Assembly (NCBI RefSeq): GCF_000970025.1
Contig: NZ_CP009528.1
Location: 682,001-746,000 of the forward strand
DNA from: Methanosarcina barkeri MS
GTDB taxonomy: Archaea > Halobacteriota > Methanosarcinia > Methanosarcinales > Methanosarcinaceae
DNA length: 64,000 nucleotides
Direction: 5' to 3'
Shown: positions 1-9,253 of the stretch, one piece after another
Layout: every line of letters starts with the position of its first letter
How positions within the stretch are numbered: position 1 is the stretch's first letter
Made by a program: the position numbers and the translations under genes
Notes under the pieces: generated by a model
What the model saw: only the letters and a program-made list of their open reading frames with translations
What the model was told of the DNA's origin: nothing
The model's database searches: none

Positions 1-828
1 CCCCAGATCAATAATGTCATTTCTACTTTCAGAGGGTATTTCTATTGTTCCACTACCAATAAGAACGAGCTTTAATTCATTCTTTCTATGCTTTTTATAT
101 CTGGTAAAAAAATCAATTAGAAGAGGAACATTTTTCCCGGCTTCCTTCCTTCCTGCGTAAAGAATGAAGTCAGTTTTAATGCCGTATTTCTCCCGGAATC
201 GGTCTGGATTATACACAAAATCCATATCAATTCCCTCTCCTAAAACAGTCTGCATGTTATTTAGGTTATAAAGATGATTCGCTAATATTTTTTCAGGAGA
301 TGCATGAAAAATAATGCCTTTGACATTTTCAAACATAGTCTTATAAATATTCAGGTAAGCGTAGCTTTCATCATGAAGGCATGGAATTATAACTGATTTT
401 TCAGGGTATATGCAGGATCCATAGTAAGTCGTACCGAACATATATGGAATAAATAAAAAGTAATCGTAATCTGTACCATGTTCAGCAATATAAGAATAGA
501 GACCGGGGCTGTTAACCATTTCCCGCATAAACGTTTTCTCTTCATCGGGAGATATCTCAAGACCGCGCATAAGTTTATAGTTTATTTTATCAAAACGGGC
601 AGTATCTCTTTTCCTTACTGAAAATCTGTGTATACTGACCCCATTTAAATTATAAATCCCCTCTTCATAAAAGTCAGTGCTCCAATCACTCAAGAATTCT
701 TTGACGCAAGTAGTAAGTATTTCAACTTCAATACCGTGTTTTTGCAGGTTTTCAACTGTTCTTCTGCATTCACTTTCTGCTCCGCCAGGAATGTTCCCGT
801 ACCAAGGAGTTACAAACGCTAGTTTCAT
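1..828 (-). CDS. Glycosyltransferase family 4, partial (C-terminus beyond window)
   Basis: The reading frame is open from an ATG at 826-828 to the window edge, giving 276 codons without a stop. The N-terminus reads MKLAFVTPWYGNIPGGAESE, the usual GT-B start with the Gly-Gly-Ala-Glu acceptor-side loop. A later stretch reading DFILYAGRKEAGKNVPLLID matches the opening of the second Rossmann domain of GT4 enzymes. It probably transfers a sugar from a nucleotide donor to a growing surface glycan on the cytoplasmic face. It lies in the same orientation as the methyltransferase, ABC exporter and second glycosyltransferase to its right, so it belongs to one polysaccharide locus. The donor-binding E-x7-E motif would lie outside the window, and the sugar cannot be inferred. 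Confidence 0.85.
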   Translation of the reverse strand, partial: MKLAFVTPWYGNIPGGAESECRRTVENLQKHGIEVEILTTCVKEFLSDWSTDFYEEGIYNLNGVSIHRFSVRKRDTARFDKINYKLMRGLEISPDEEKTFMREMVNSPGLYSYIAEHGTDYDYFLFIPYMFGTTYYGSCIYPEKSVIIPCLHDESYAYLNIYKTMFENVKGIIFHASPEKILANHLYNLNNMQTVLGEGIDMDFVYNPDRFREKYGIKTDFILYAGRKEAGKNVPLLIDFFTRYKKHRKNELKLVLIGSGTIEIPSESRNDIIDLG

Positions 829-892
829 AGTAATTTATCCCCGGATCACATAACATAAAATTATGATAATAATTCAAACATTATTTAGTCCC

Positions 893-2242
893 TCATTTTT
901 TTCCGATGACCGCATAATCCTGTGCTCCGTATAAAGTGTTGTTTAACATATTGACGTTTTGATTATAAGTTTCAAACAGGACTTTCTCTCTGTCTTTTAG
1001 GTCATCAAAGTCCGGCAACTTCTTTAATCTCATACTGTCTGGAACGGGAGAAATAAATTTCGTCTCAATTTCGCGGAAATTAACTGCACTTAATAAAAAC
1101 TTGAGTGTTTCGGGATGTACTGGTTTTATATGAGTAAAATCAATATAAAAATTGGTAAAAGAAAAGAATGATAGAGGATTTACAGTCTCTACTATTAAAT
1201 AAAAACCATACTTAAGCTTCTTGTTGCAAAGGTTTAACATTTTGATAAGATAATTAGGAGCCAGATGTTCAACTACCTGACTGATGAAAATTCCATCCAG
1301 GCTTTTGTCTTCCATAGTTTGAAGAGTTTCAATTGCATCCTTTAACTCTACATTAAAACCTTTTGATTTGCAGAAACTAATCATATCTTCATCGATATCT
1401 ATTCCCTTCGCAACGATATCGTTCTGTCTGGCTAGTTCCAGAAATTCCCCTCTTCCACAACCGATATCCAACACATTTTTACAATCCTTGAAGTAATCTA
1501 AAAATGCTTTTTGATGCTGTTGAATGTGATCCCTTGAGCCTCTGAACTGTTCTTCAAATGCGTAATAATTTATTTCAGATTCATTGTTTTCAGATTCATT
1601 GTTTTCAGGTTTCTGTACCTTATGATTCTGCAAGTTTTTTTTTAAGCTGTTCTCAAGCACACTGTTAAGCCAGATTTTGTTATTCAGATCCAAATCAATT
1701 GCAGAAATAACGCTATTAACTTCAGATTTGATATTTTGGGAAGAATTTACTTTTAAATGCTCAAGCTCGGTTTTTAAATATCCTGCATCTGTTTTTAAAG
1801 ATTTAACATCAATTTTTAAACTTTTTGCATCGATATTTAGGCGTTCAAAATCAGTGTTCAAATTTCCGACATCAGTTTTTAAATCTTTAACCACATCTGT
1901 AACGCCAAAATTAAATTTTCTTTGTTTTTGGAAAACTGGATCAACATATCTCTGGACCTCTCCATGGACCATTTTTCTTCCTTCTACAAGAAACTTTCCT
2001 ATGACTGGACGATGAGAACTTATTGTATAACTTTCATTGCAGATGTCACTATAATTTATAAATTCAAGACCTTCAGGAATATCTATTTTTATAGGGGAAG
2101 CTGCAGAAAATGTTTCACTCATTATTTCCGGTTCATTTTCTGTATAAATACCCTCTTTTTTTCTCTTATCTATGTTCTCACGGATTTTTTCCATGATCTT
2201 CTCGATATCTACCTCTTCGTCCTTAATTTCCAGTGTATCCAA
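893..2242 (-). CDS. SAM-dependent methyltransferase with N-terminal heptad coiled coil
   Basis: This 449-residue protein has a class I methyltransferase domain in its C-terminal half. Motif I is VLDIGCGRG (258-266), followed by an acidic loop (GIDIDED) and ISQVVEHL. Residues 121-169 form seven exact heptads, each starting with Leu and mostly of the form LKxDxxx, a classical coiled coil. An Asn/Glu/Ser-rich linker (about 212-224) separates coil and catalytic domain. The start is TTG, with GAGG eight bases upstream. The neighbour is a Wzt-type exporter ATPase. In bacterial ABC-dependent O-antigen systems a methyltransferase carrying a coiled coil (WbdD) caps the chain and sets its length. By analogy this may methylate the non-reducing end of an exported glycan. 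No kinase domain is visible. The methyltransferase fold is certain; the substrate is inferred. Confidence 0.85.
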   Translation of the reverse strand: MDTLEIKDEEVDIEKIMEKIRENIDKRKKEGIYTENEPEIMSETFSAASPIKIDIPEGLEFINYSDICNESYTISSHRPVIGKFLVEGRKMVHGEVQRYVDPVFQKQRKFNFGVTDVVKDLKTDVGNLNTDFERLNIDAKSLKIDVKSLKTDAGYLKTELEHLKVNSSQNIKSEVNSVISAIDLDLNNKIWLNSVLENSLKKNLQNHKVQKPENNESENNESEINYYAFEEQFRGSRDHIQQHQKAFLDYFKDCKNVLDIGCGRGEFLELARQNDIVAKGIDIDEDMISFCKSKGFNVELKDAIETLQTMEDKSLDGIFISQVVEHLAPNYLIKMLNLCNKKLKYGFYLIVETVNPLSFFSFTNFYIDFTHIKPVHPETLKFLLSAVNFREIETKFISPVPDSMRLKKLPDFDDLKDREKVLFETYNQNVNMLNNTLYGAQDYAVIGKK

Positions 2243-2462
2243 TTTAGATTCCTCAATGAACTTAATTATTTATATGGATTCATTTTCAGAGTTTTCCAGA
2301 GTATATGTTTATTGGATATGGCACAAAGTCTGTTAATCCGAAGCTACGCTTATTTATCGACATCTCTTATTTCTTAAGACAGCATGTTCATTTTCGGCAT
2401 CTGTTTCAACAGAAAAATTATTTATTTAATCAAAAACACTGTCGTTTTTTATCGAGTAATGT

Positions 2463-3725
2463 TTATAACTCTTTACCGGATCCTTTTTGAATTTTTATTT
2501 TTGGTTTCATATTGAAAACTCCGGTATAGATAATTGCACTATCATTAGGAATTACTTTTAAAACCTCTATATCGTGAGCCATAAGCAAATATTCTTCAAA
2601 AGCATCTTTTCCGTATCCCTTATTTGCCACACCAACAGAGAATGAATAGTCTCCTGCCGAGAGTGGAATAAAGAATTCCCAGATTAGTTCTGCAATCTGC
2701 CCTTTTTTTAGAGTAAAAGTTTTAATGCCACTACAATATGTATTTGTTTCAAATACTGATACACCCAGATTGTTTCTAACGTGAAGGCCAAAGTGAGGAT
2801 CAGATAATTCTTTTAAGGCCTTGACTTGATATATAACTTTAATTACCTGTTCACTCTCAGTGTATAATATTTCCTCGTTTTTTGAGTTCAGAATTTTAAA
2901 GGAAATAAGTTCAACTTCCCCTGTTGAAGCATTCGGATTTTTTCGACCTGTACAATCTTTCGTATCAGCTATGTCATATACTTTTACTTCTGTATCTCCC
3001 ATGTGTGCTTTTTGTAAAATCATTCCATGATAATAATCAATTATATCTTTTGGGTCGCCGGAACTAAGCATATGACCGTGATCTAATAACATTGCTGAAT
3101 CACATACAATTTTTACAGCATTCATGTCGTGAGATACAAAAATAATGGATCCGCCACTGTTTTTAAATTCCAGAATCTTTCTCATGCATTTTTGCTGAAA
3201 ATATGCGTCTCCGACAGATAGCGCTTCATCTACCAAAAAACACTTTGGTTCTGCATGCATTGCTATTGAGAATGCAAGCCTCATAAGCATACCCGATGAG
3301 TATGTTTTGATCGGGTCATAAATAAAATCCCCAAGCTCTGTGAAATCAATAATCTCGTCTTTTTTCTTTTCAATTTCGCTTTTATCCATTCCTAGAAATG
3401 TCCCATTCATGAATATATTTTCAATGCCTGTAAGTTCTTGATCAAAACCTGTTCCCAGTTCAAGTAAACCGGTGATTTTTCCGTCTACTTCTATCAAGCC
3501 CTCGTCAGGAAGCATGACACCAGAAAGTACCTTTAATAGAGTAGATTTGCCAGCTCCATTCTGTCCTACTACCCCGAGGGTTTGTCCTTCCTTCACTTCA
3601 AAAGAAATATTGTCTAATGCAGTGATCTCTCTATGGTATTTTTTCTTTAAGATTTTCTCTTTTAATCTGTCAGTGGGTGTATGATACAACTTGAACTTTT
3701 TTGAAACACCTGATACTTTGATCAT
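2463..3725 (-). CDS. Polysaccharide ABC exporter ATP-binding protein (Wzt-type with carbohydrate-binding tail)
   Basis: The 420-residue protein has an ABC ATPase domain (about 1-230) with Walker A GQNGAGKS (54-61), signature YSSGMLMRLA and Walker B CFLVDEALSVGD, then the switch histidine in FVSHD. The C-terminal 170 residues resemble the beta-sandwich Wzt_C domain, which in bacterial Wzt reads the capped end of the polysaccharide before export. It lies 25 bases downstream of the ABC-2 permease gene, which supplies the membrane half. The pair should flip a lipid-linked glycan across the membrane. The tail implies that chains carry a recognisable terminal modification, consistent with the methyltransferase gene immediately downstream. 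Confidence 0.93.
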   Translation of the reverse strand: MIKVSGVSKKFKLYHTPTDRLKEKILKKKYHREITALDNISFEVKEGQTLGVVGQNGAGKSTLLKVLSGVMLPDEGLIEVDGKITGLLELGTGFDQELTGIENIFMNGTFLGMDKSEIEKKKDEIIDFTELGDFIYDPIKTYSSGMLMRLAFSIAMHAEPKCFLVDEALSVGDAYFQQKCMRKILEFKNSGGSIIFVSHDMNAVKIVCDSAMLLDHGHMLSSGDPKDIIDYYHGMILQKAHMGDTEVKVYDIADTKDCTGRKNPNASTGEVELISFKILNSKNEEILYTESEQVIKVIYQVKALKELSDPHFGLHVRNNLGVSVFETNTYCSGIKTFTLKKGQIAELIWEFFIPLSAGDYSFSVGVANKGYGKDAFEEYLLMAHDIEVLKVIPNDSAIIYTGVFNMKPKIKIQKGSGKEL

Positions 3726-3750
3726 ATTGAGTCACAACTTGTGATTTTAA

Positions 3751-4518
3751 TTATATGAAATCTCGAATATCTTTTTCTAGTTTTTTGAAGATAATCTCTG
3801 CAAAGAATAGAATTACAAGACTTAACAAGAGCAGATATAAAATAGGCTTTAAACTTGGAATTTCCTTATATATAAATATAGTTTGATATAAGTGAATAAA
3901 TGAAAACGCCGGATTATAATTCATGAGTTTTTTTACAAAATCTGGGAGTACATCATAAAGATATACGATTGGGGTAAACCAAAACCAGATCTTAAGTACA
4001 ATTCCTACAACTTCTTTTAAATCCCTTACGAAGACAACAAATACTCCAATAAAAAACCCAAGGGAATAAGCGAAGATCTGCTGGATAATATATATAAATG
4101 GAACTAATAGAATTACACGGCTTACTCCATATCCACTGATCAGAAGTAAAAACAGGAATATTCCCATTGTCACAACATAAGTAATACTCTCCGAAACAGC
4201 AATATAGAGAGGAAATGAGGAAAGATCAACCTTAACTTTGGATATGATATATTTCTTGTCTAAAAAAACACTAGATGTCCTTGTAACAGTATTCGAAAAA
4301 GCATTCCATGCAATTACACCAGAAGTAAGATAGAATCCATATGCATAGACTGAAGACGAGCCAGGCAAACGCGATCCCATAAGATTAGCAAATATGACGG
4401 TAAATATAAAAATATCCACAAGTGGATAAATGAAATTCCACAAAGCTCCTAAAGTAGACCCTGAGTATTTTTCAGTAATATCTCTTTTTGCTAATTCAAG
4501 AATTAAACCTATATTCAA
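3751..4518 (-). CDS. Polysaccharide ABC exporter permease (Wzm-type, ABC-2 family)
   Basis: This 255-residue integral membrane protein has about six hydrophobic segments. It begins with a short amphipathic cytoplasmic helix containing LAKRDITEKYSGSTLGALWN, a typical entry helix of O-antigen/teichoic-acid ABC-2 permeases. It ends with ILFFAEIIFKKLEKDIRDFI. Length and topology fit Wzm/TagG. It is transcribed just ahead of the Wzt-type ATPase gene and pairs with it to translocate a lipid-linked polysaccharide. Upstream lies a glycosyltransferase gene on the same strand, with an 88-base gap. Confidence 0.92.
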   Translation of the reverse strand: MNIGLILELAKRDITEKYSGSTLGALWNFIYPLVDIFIFTVIFANLMGSRLPGSSSVYAYGFYLTSGVIAWNAFSNTVTRTSSVFLDKKYIISKVKVDLSSFPLYIAVSESITYVVTMGIFLFLLLISGYGVSRVILLVPFIYIIQQIFAYSLGFFIGVFVVFVRDLKEVVGIVLKIWFWFTPIVYLYDVLPDFVKKLMNYNPAFSFIHLYQTIFIYKEIPSLKPILYLLLLSLVILFFAEIIFKKLEKDIRDFI

Positions 4519-4606
4519 ATTACTATCTCCTGATTATTAATTCACCGGGACGGAAGAATATTATATTTTTTGAGAAATTTTTGAGAAATAATCTGATCAC
4601 CGGAGG

Positions 4607-5704
4607 TCATTTATCACAAAAACAATTTTCGCAAGCAACATTTTTTTTCATGCTATTTTCAAAAATAGAAATGTCAAACATAGCTGCTCTTTTAAAACAT
4701 TCATTTCCATAGCTTGATGGGTTTTTCGAGATATTCTTTACTGCACTGATTATATCTTGAATATCTGCTTCCACAAACACGCCGGTTTTCCCGTCGACTA
4801 CTGTTTCCTTAAATCCACCTTCATTTACAGCTACTACAGGTTTTCCACTTGCCATAGCTTCAACAGGTGTCATCCCGAAATCCTCATCCATGGCAGTGCA
4901 GATAAAACCTCTACAGCGGGAATAAAGGTCAAGTAATTCCGTCTCAGAAACTTCCCCAAGAACCTTCACGTTTTCAGGTAAGTTGTCAAGAATATTTTTT
5001 GCATAACTTTTTGCGTGATCTCCTTTGGAGTATCCCCCAACAATGACAAGCTTTTCTTCGGGCATTTTCTTGAATGCTTCAATTTGAATTTCCACTCGTT
5101 TTTCAGGATAGAGCCGGTTTACTGAAAGCCAGAAGTCTCCATATTCTTTACAGGTAAATTTTGAAGTTTCGACAGGGGGGTAGATAACTTCAGCATCCCT
5201 GTGGAAATACTTTTTGATTCTTGTTGAGGTATTTTTAGAGTTCGTTACGATTTTACATACATGGGAAAGGTAGTATTCCGAAATTGGCCTGTGAAGCCTG
5301 ACCCATATCCGGAAGAAGATAGAAATCCAGAGGGGTTGCCTACTGATAAAGGTCTCGTAAAGGTCATAGAAAGCTCGTGTAGGAGTATGGCAGTAATACA
5401 GGTTGGGTTTATGTTTCTTTGCCGCGAAATATGCCCAGTTGCCTGAAAAAATGAAAAAATCGTATTCCTTTGAAAAATCGCAGGCTGCAAAATAAAATGA
5501 TGCGGAAATCTGCTTCAAAGGAGGTATTTTTGGGGTTTTTCCCAGGCTGATTATTCGTATGTTGGAATACCCCATCTTTTTTACTGACTCCATATTCAAG
5601 TCAGTAGTGATAACATCGGCGTTGAAATATTTTGCGAGCATGAGAACAAGTTTCTCTCCACCGCCAATGGCTCCAAAATAATCATGAAATATAGCTATTT
5701 TCAT
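4607..5704 (-). CDS. Glycosyltransferase family 4
   Basis: The 365-residue protein starts [20 protein letters not shown], with the Gly-rich loop of GT-B enzymes. The C-terminal donor domain contains [20 protein letters not shown] and the E-x7-E motif in [19 protein letters not shown]. These are hallmarks of retaining GT4 enzymes (mannosyl or related transferases). It has no signal peptide or strong membrane segment, so it works at the cytoplasmic face. It is the first gene in a same-strand run (GT4, permease, ATPase, methyltransferase, GT4). The C-terminus carries an unusual Cys-rich tail ([11 protein letters not shown]). The exact sugar and linkage cannot be told. Confidence 0.92.
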   Translation of the reverse strand: MKIAIFHDYFGAIGGGEKLVLMLAKYFNADVITTDLNMESVKKMGYSNIRIISLGKTPKIPPLKQISASFYFAACDFSKEYDFFIFSGNWAYFAAKKHKPNLYYCHTPTRAFYDLYETFISRQPLWISIFFRIWVRLHRPISEYYLSHVCKIVTNSKNTSTRIKKYFHRDAEVIYPPVETSKFTCKEYGDFWLSVNRLYPEKRVEIQIEAFKKMPEEKLVIVGGYSKGDHAKSYAKNILDNLPENVKVLGEVSETELLDLYSRCRGFICTAMDEDFGMTPVEAMASGKPVVAVNEGGFKETVVDGKTGVFVEADIQDIISAVKNISKNPSSYGNECFKRAAMFDISIFENSMKKNVACENCFCDK

Positions 5705-6481
5705 CGATTTCTCACTTTTTTCAGGGGTTTTAACAAATGCAGATAAAAAGCTAATTTAATTATAAATGTAAACATCGAGCCCCCCATGAGTGGGAAGAGT
5801 ATCGTGTCACGTTTTTATAATTTGAAGTTTCCTATCTATCCTTAAACTATCAATATAAAAGTTATCTGTGAATCTGATTTACGATTAATAATATCCGATT
5901 TCCTGCAAGATTTCAACAATTCATTAAACTCAACGATTATAAATATATTGAAAATTGTATATCAACAGTAGGGACATATGATACTTTCCAGATGAGATGG
6001 TTCATTAGATATATATAACACTTCCCAGATGAAGTGCTTCATTAGATAGCGAGATGATTCATTAGATAACAAGATCATATATTAATTATTTATTAAAGTT
6101 CATCTTTACCTCACTTAAAACAGTTCACCTTTACCTTACTTAAAACAGTTAATCTTCACTTTAAGTGTCATTTTAGTGTTATCTATCAGGTAACGAAATA
6201 AATTCTACTCTATAAAAATTGAGGCATTTAAGCATCACTTTAGTGCTGTTTGCCTTTATTTACTCTCATTTAATACACTTGTCTAAACTGGGAATCAATA
6301 ATAAGGCTACAATTACAGTCTACGGTTATACCTTTAAAAGTACTCACGATATTATTTAGATCGTAAAACAACCTTAAAGTTATTATATTAATTAACTACT
6401 ATCAAAGATAAGATACTCAAAAACTATCAAAGATAAGATACTCAAAAGTGCAATTTATTCAAAAGTTAAGAACTATAAGAG
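5705..6481. repeat. Divergent intergenic region with three families of short direct repeats
   Basis: This 777-base AT-rich gap separates the minus-strand glycan locus from aglB on the plus strand, so promoters for both directions must lie here. About 5980-6070 holds three degenerate copies of a unit ending in TTCATTAGATA. Positions 6097-6146 hold two near-identical 25-bp units beginning AGTTCA, followed by a decayed third. Positions 6398-6446 hold a perfect 24-bp repeat (core ATCAAAGATAAGATACTC) with a 25-bp period, just upstream of the aglB start. No gene was recognised. Confidence 0.7.
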
Positions 6482-8998
6482 ATGATTACTACGAACAAAG
6501 GCATGGGATGTCCGGTGGCAAAACGGCCCGCTCATAAATTAAAATTCAGTATTATTTCTTTGATTGCAGTTGGATTGGTTGCTTTTCTCATGCGCCTGAT
6601 CTCGTATTCCACGGTTACTGCAAACGGAAGCATAAATCTTTTGGGATATGATAGTTTCTACCATATGCGGCGCATTTTATATACAACTTTCAATTTTCCA
6701 CATCCCCTTAATTTCGATTCTTATATTAATTATCCTGCGGGATTTGAAGTCGGATGGCCTCCTTTTTTTGACTTTTTAGGTGCACTGCTTGCAAAAGTCC
6801 TGGGAGGAGGCAACCCTGATTTGTATACCACAGAATTTGCAGGAGCCTTGCTGCCAGTGCTTCTGGGAGTCCTGACAATAATTCCACTGTATATGGCGGC
6901 TGCTGCGATATTTGACCGAAAAACCGCACTTTTTGGAGCCTTAGTTTTTGCAGTGATTCCAGCTCATGTCTACGTATCCCGGTTTGGAGCAGTTGACCAT
7001 CACGTAGCTGAAACTCTCCTGTCAACCTCAGCTTATGCATGTTTCATACTTGCTTTAAAATGGGCAAGAGAAGGCTCCCTTTCCCTGACTTCTCTCAAAA
7101 ATATCTCTTCTGAAAAGAAACTAATAAAATCGTTAGCTTTCGCAGTAGCATCCGGACTATTCTTTGCACTTCTGATTTACACATGGATAGGAGCCCTTGT
7201 TTTTGTAAGCTTTATTGTACTTTACGCATTCATACAGACAATAATCGACCTTAAGGCCGAGAAAAACTCCGACTATCTTCTTATATGCTCTACTGTATCT
7301 CTTCTTGCAACGCTTCTCTTTACCATTCCCCTATCAGCAGGATCTTTGCGTCCGGGCCTGGAAATGAGTGCGATGTATCTTTCCTGGTTCCAGGTATTCT
7401 ATGTGTTCAGCATGCTAGTCGGAACCTTAATCCTCTGGGGCTTTTCCCTATATATCTCGAAAAAAGGTCTGGACTGGAAGTACTATCCAGCCGTCTTAAT
7501 ACTGATCTCTGTCGCTGGTCTTCTGTTCCTTAAGACATTTTCTGCCGAGTCATATGCTTTTGTAATTGAAGGAATGAATTTCTTCCTCGGAAAAGGTGAA
7601 TACATAAGCACGATTTCCGAGGCTCTGCCAGTATTTTTAACTTCAGATGGAAATCTTACTTTTACGCCAATACTGGGAAGTCTCGGGCTTTGTTTCCTTA
7701 CCGCTCTGGGAGGATTTTTCCTGCTTGGCCTCGAGTGGAGAGGTGAAAAATCAAAGCCTGAAGGAGTTTTTTTCCTTTTATGGTCGGCCTTTTTCGCATA
7801 TTTAATGCTCTCTCAAAGGCGTTTTTCGTATCTGTTCGCAGTAAACGCAGCAATGCTTACCTCATACTTACTTTGGGTTTTACTGGATTCCTTTGACTTT
7901 GAGACTGAAGTAAAAAAATTGGTGAAATCTGTTCCGACCCACGGGAATAATGCAATGTTTACATCTCGGGCAGAAAAAGAAACAAAGTCAAAAAAGTCCG
8001 AAAAAGAAACAAAGTCAAAAACAAAATCAAAATCGAAAATTAATTCCTCAGGTTCAAAACAGAATTCTCAACCCGACTACTTCAAAATTGTCTCATCTCT
8101 GGCACTTATAGGGCTTGTATTTATACCCTGCATTTGGGCAGGAGTTGCTTTTGCAAAAGAGGACGGCTTGATTGACCCTATCTGGAAGGACTCTCTCACC
8201 TGGCTTGGAGCCTCGAGCCCTGAAACTTCTTACTACCTTGATCCGTCCGGAACCCCCGAATATGGAGTTTTGAGCTGGTGGGACTACGGAAACTGGATCG
8301 TTTACCAGGCTAAAAGGCCTGCAGTTTCAAACAACTTCCAGACCGGTGTAGACGATTCTTCACATTTCTTCTTAACGAACTCCGAGGAAGACGCAAAGGC
8401 AATTATGGAAAAGCTCAAAGTAAAATATGTAATAACCGACAATCTGATGGCAGGCGGCAAATTTGGGTCTATTGTTAAGGTTGCAGGTGAGAACATAAGC
8501 AAGTATCTAAATGTTCAAACCGTCAACGGAAACGGCGGGCTTCAAACCATTGCAACTGCTAAAAAGGAATACACGCAAACCGAAGTATACAAGCTTCATC
8601 AACTTGACGGATCAAATCTCGGAAACCTGAGGCTTGTCCATGAAACTACTGCACCTGAGGTAGATAATGACACGACTAGTGACGTAAAGATATTCGAGTT
8701 TGTCTCTGGAGCCAGGCTTTCAGGTACTGCAGACCCAGGGCAAAGCATTACTGCAACCCTTGAGCTCAGATCAAACACAGGCCGAAAATTCACATATCAG
8801 AATGAAGTAACGTCAGATAAAAACGGTTCATTTGAAATAACCGTACCTTACTCAACCGAAAATAAAGCAGATGGAGTCAATGCTCTGTCGACTTATTCCC
8901 TAAAAGCAGGAAACACCACAGTCTCAGAAATTCAGGTGACGGAAAAGGATGTCCTGGAAGGGAACAGGGTAGAGGTGAAAATCCCAGAATCGAAATAA
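6482..8998 (+). CDS. aglB: Oligosaccharyltransferase AglB (STT3 family)
   Basis: The 838-residue protein is the catalytic subunit of archaeal N-glycosylation. It moves a dolichol-linked oligosaccharide onto Asn in N-x-S/T sequons on the extracellular face. The N-terminal half has multiple membrane helices and the first catalytic acidic motif within LLGYDSFYHMR, then RFGAVDHHVAET. The soluble part carries the STT3 signature WWDYGNWI (W599-I606). A Lys/Ser-rich low-complexity segment (about 495-533, KSKKSEKETKSK) lies between the membrane and soluble regions. A beta-rich domain (about 735-838) ends the protein. It neighbours the polysaccharide export locus but is transcribed away from it. No strong ribosome site precedes the ATG; the Met at codon 8 is an alternative start. 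Confidence 0.95.
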   Translation: MITTNKGMGCPVAKRPAHKLKFSIISLIAVGLVAFLMRLISYSTVTANGSINLLGYDSFYHMRRILYTTFNFPHPLNFDSYINYPAGFEVGWPPFFDFLGALLAKVLGGGNPDLYTTEFAGALLPVLLGVLTIIPLYMAAAAIFDRKTALFGALVFAVIPAHVYVSRFGAVDHHVAETLLSTSAYACFILALKWAREGSLSLTSLKNISSEKKLIKSLAFAVASGLFFALLIYTWIGALVFVSFIVLYAFIQTIIDLKAEKNSDYLLICSTVSLLATLLFTIPLSAGSLRPGLEMSAMYLSWFQVFYVFSMLVGTLILWGFSLYISKKGLDWKYYPAVLILISVAGLLFLKTFSAESYAFVIEGMNFFLGKGEYISTISEALPVFLTSDGNLTFTPILGSLGLCFLTALGGFFLLGLEWRGEKSKPEGVFFLLWSAFFAYLMLSQRRFSYLFAVNAAMLTSYLLWVLLDSFDFETEVKKLVKSVPTHGNNAMFTSRAEKETKSKKSEKETKSKTKSKSKINSSGSKQNSQPDYFKIVSSLALIGLVFIPCIWAGVAFAKEDGLIDPIWKDSLTWLGASSPETSYYLDPSGTPEYGVLSWWDYGNWIVYQAKRPAVSNNFQTGVDDSSHFFLTNSEEDAKAIMEKLKVKYVITDNLMAGGKFGSIVKVAGENISKYLNVQTVNGNGGLQTIATAKKEYTQTEVYKLHQLDGSNLGNLRLVHETTAPEVDNDTTSDVKIFEFVSGARLSGTADPGQSITATLELRSNTGRKFTYQNEVTSDKNGSFEITVPYSTENKADGVNALSTYSLKAGNTTVSEIQVTEKDVLEGNRVEVKIPESK

Positions 8999-9055
8999 GG
9001 AGTTCTTGAACCGGGTTTTTTAAATGAAAACAGAAATTAAAATCTTTTAAAAAAC

Positions 9056-9089
9056 GAAAAGAGAAAAAGAATTTTTTCATTCTCTTTTC
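9056..9089. terminator. Hairpin between convergent aglB and DHH genes
   Basis: GAAAAGAGAA (9056-9065) pairs perfectly with TTCTCTTTTC (9080-9089) around a 14-base loop that includes a run of six T. It lies 58 bases after the aglB stop and between convergent genes, so it may stop transcription from either side. Confidence 0.6.
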
Positions 9090-9100
9090 CTCTTCCTGTT

Positions 9101-9187
9101 ATTATTTCTCAAATTATTATTTTTCGAATATTATTTCTCAAATTATTATTCTTCGAATATCATTTTTCAAATTATTATTTCTCATAT
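9101..9187. repeat. Three tandem copies of a 29-bp AT-rich unit
   Basis: Units at 9101-9129, 9130-9158 and 9159-9187 share the core TTATTTCTCAAATTATTAT. Copies one and two differ at one base; the third is more diverged. They sit between the convergent 3' ends of aglB and the DHH phosphoesterase gene. Confidence 0.9.
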
Positions 9188-9253
9188 TGGCTTTATTCAA
9201 TATTCGGGAAGACAACTTCAGTAGTGGGTCTAGTGCCGAAAGTCTTGAAGGTT

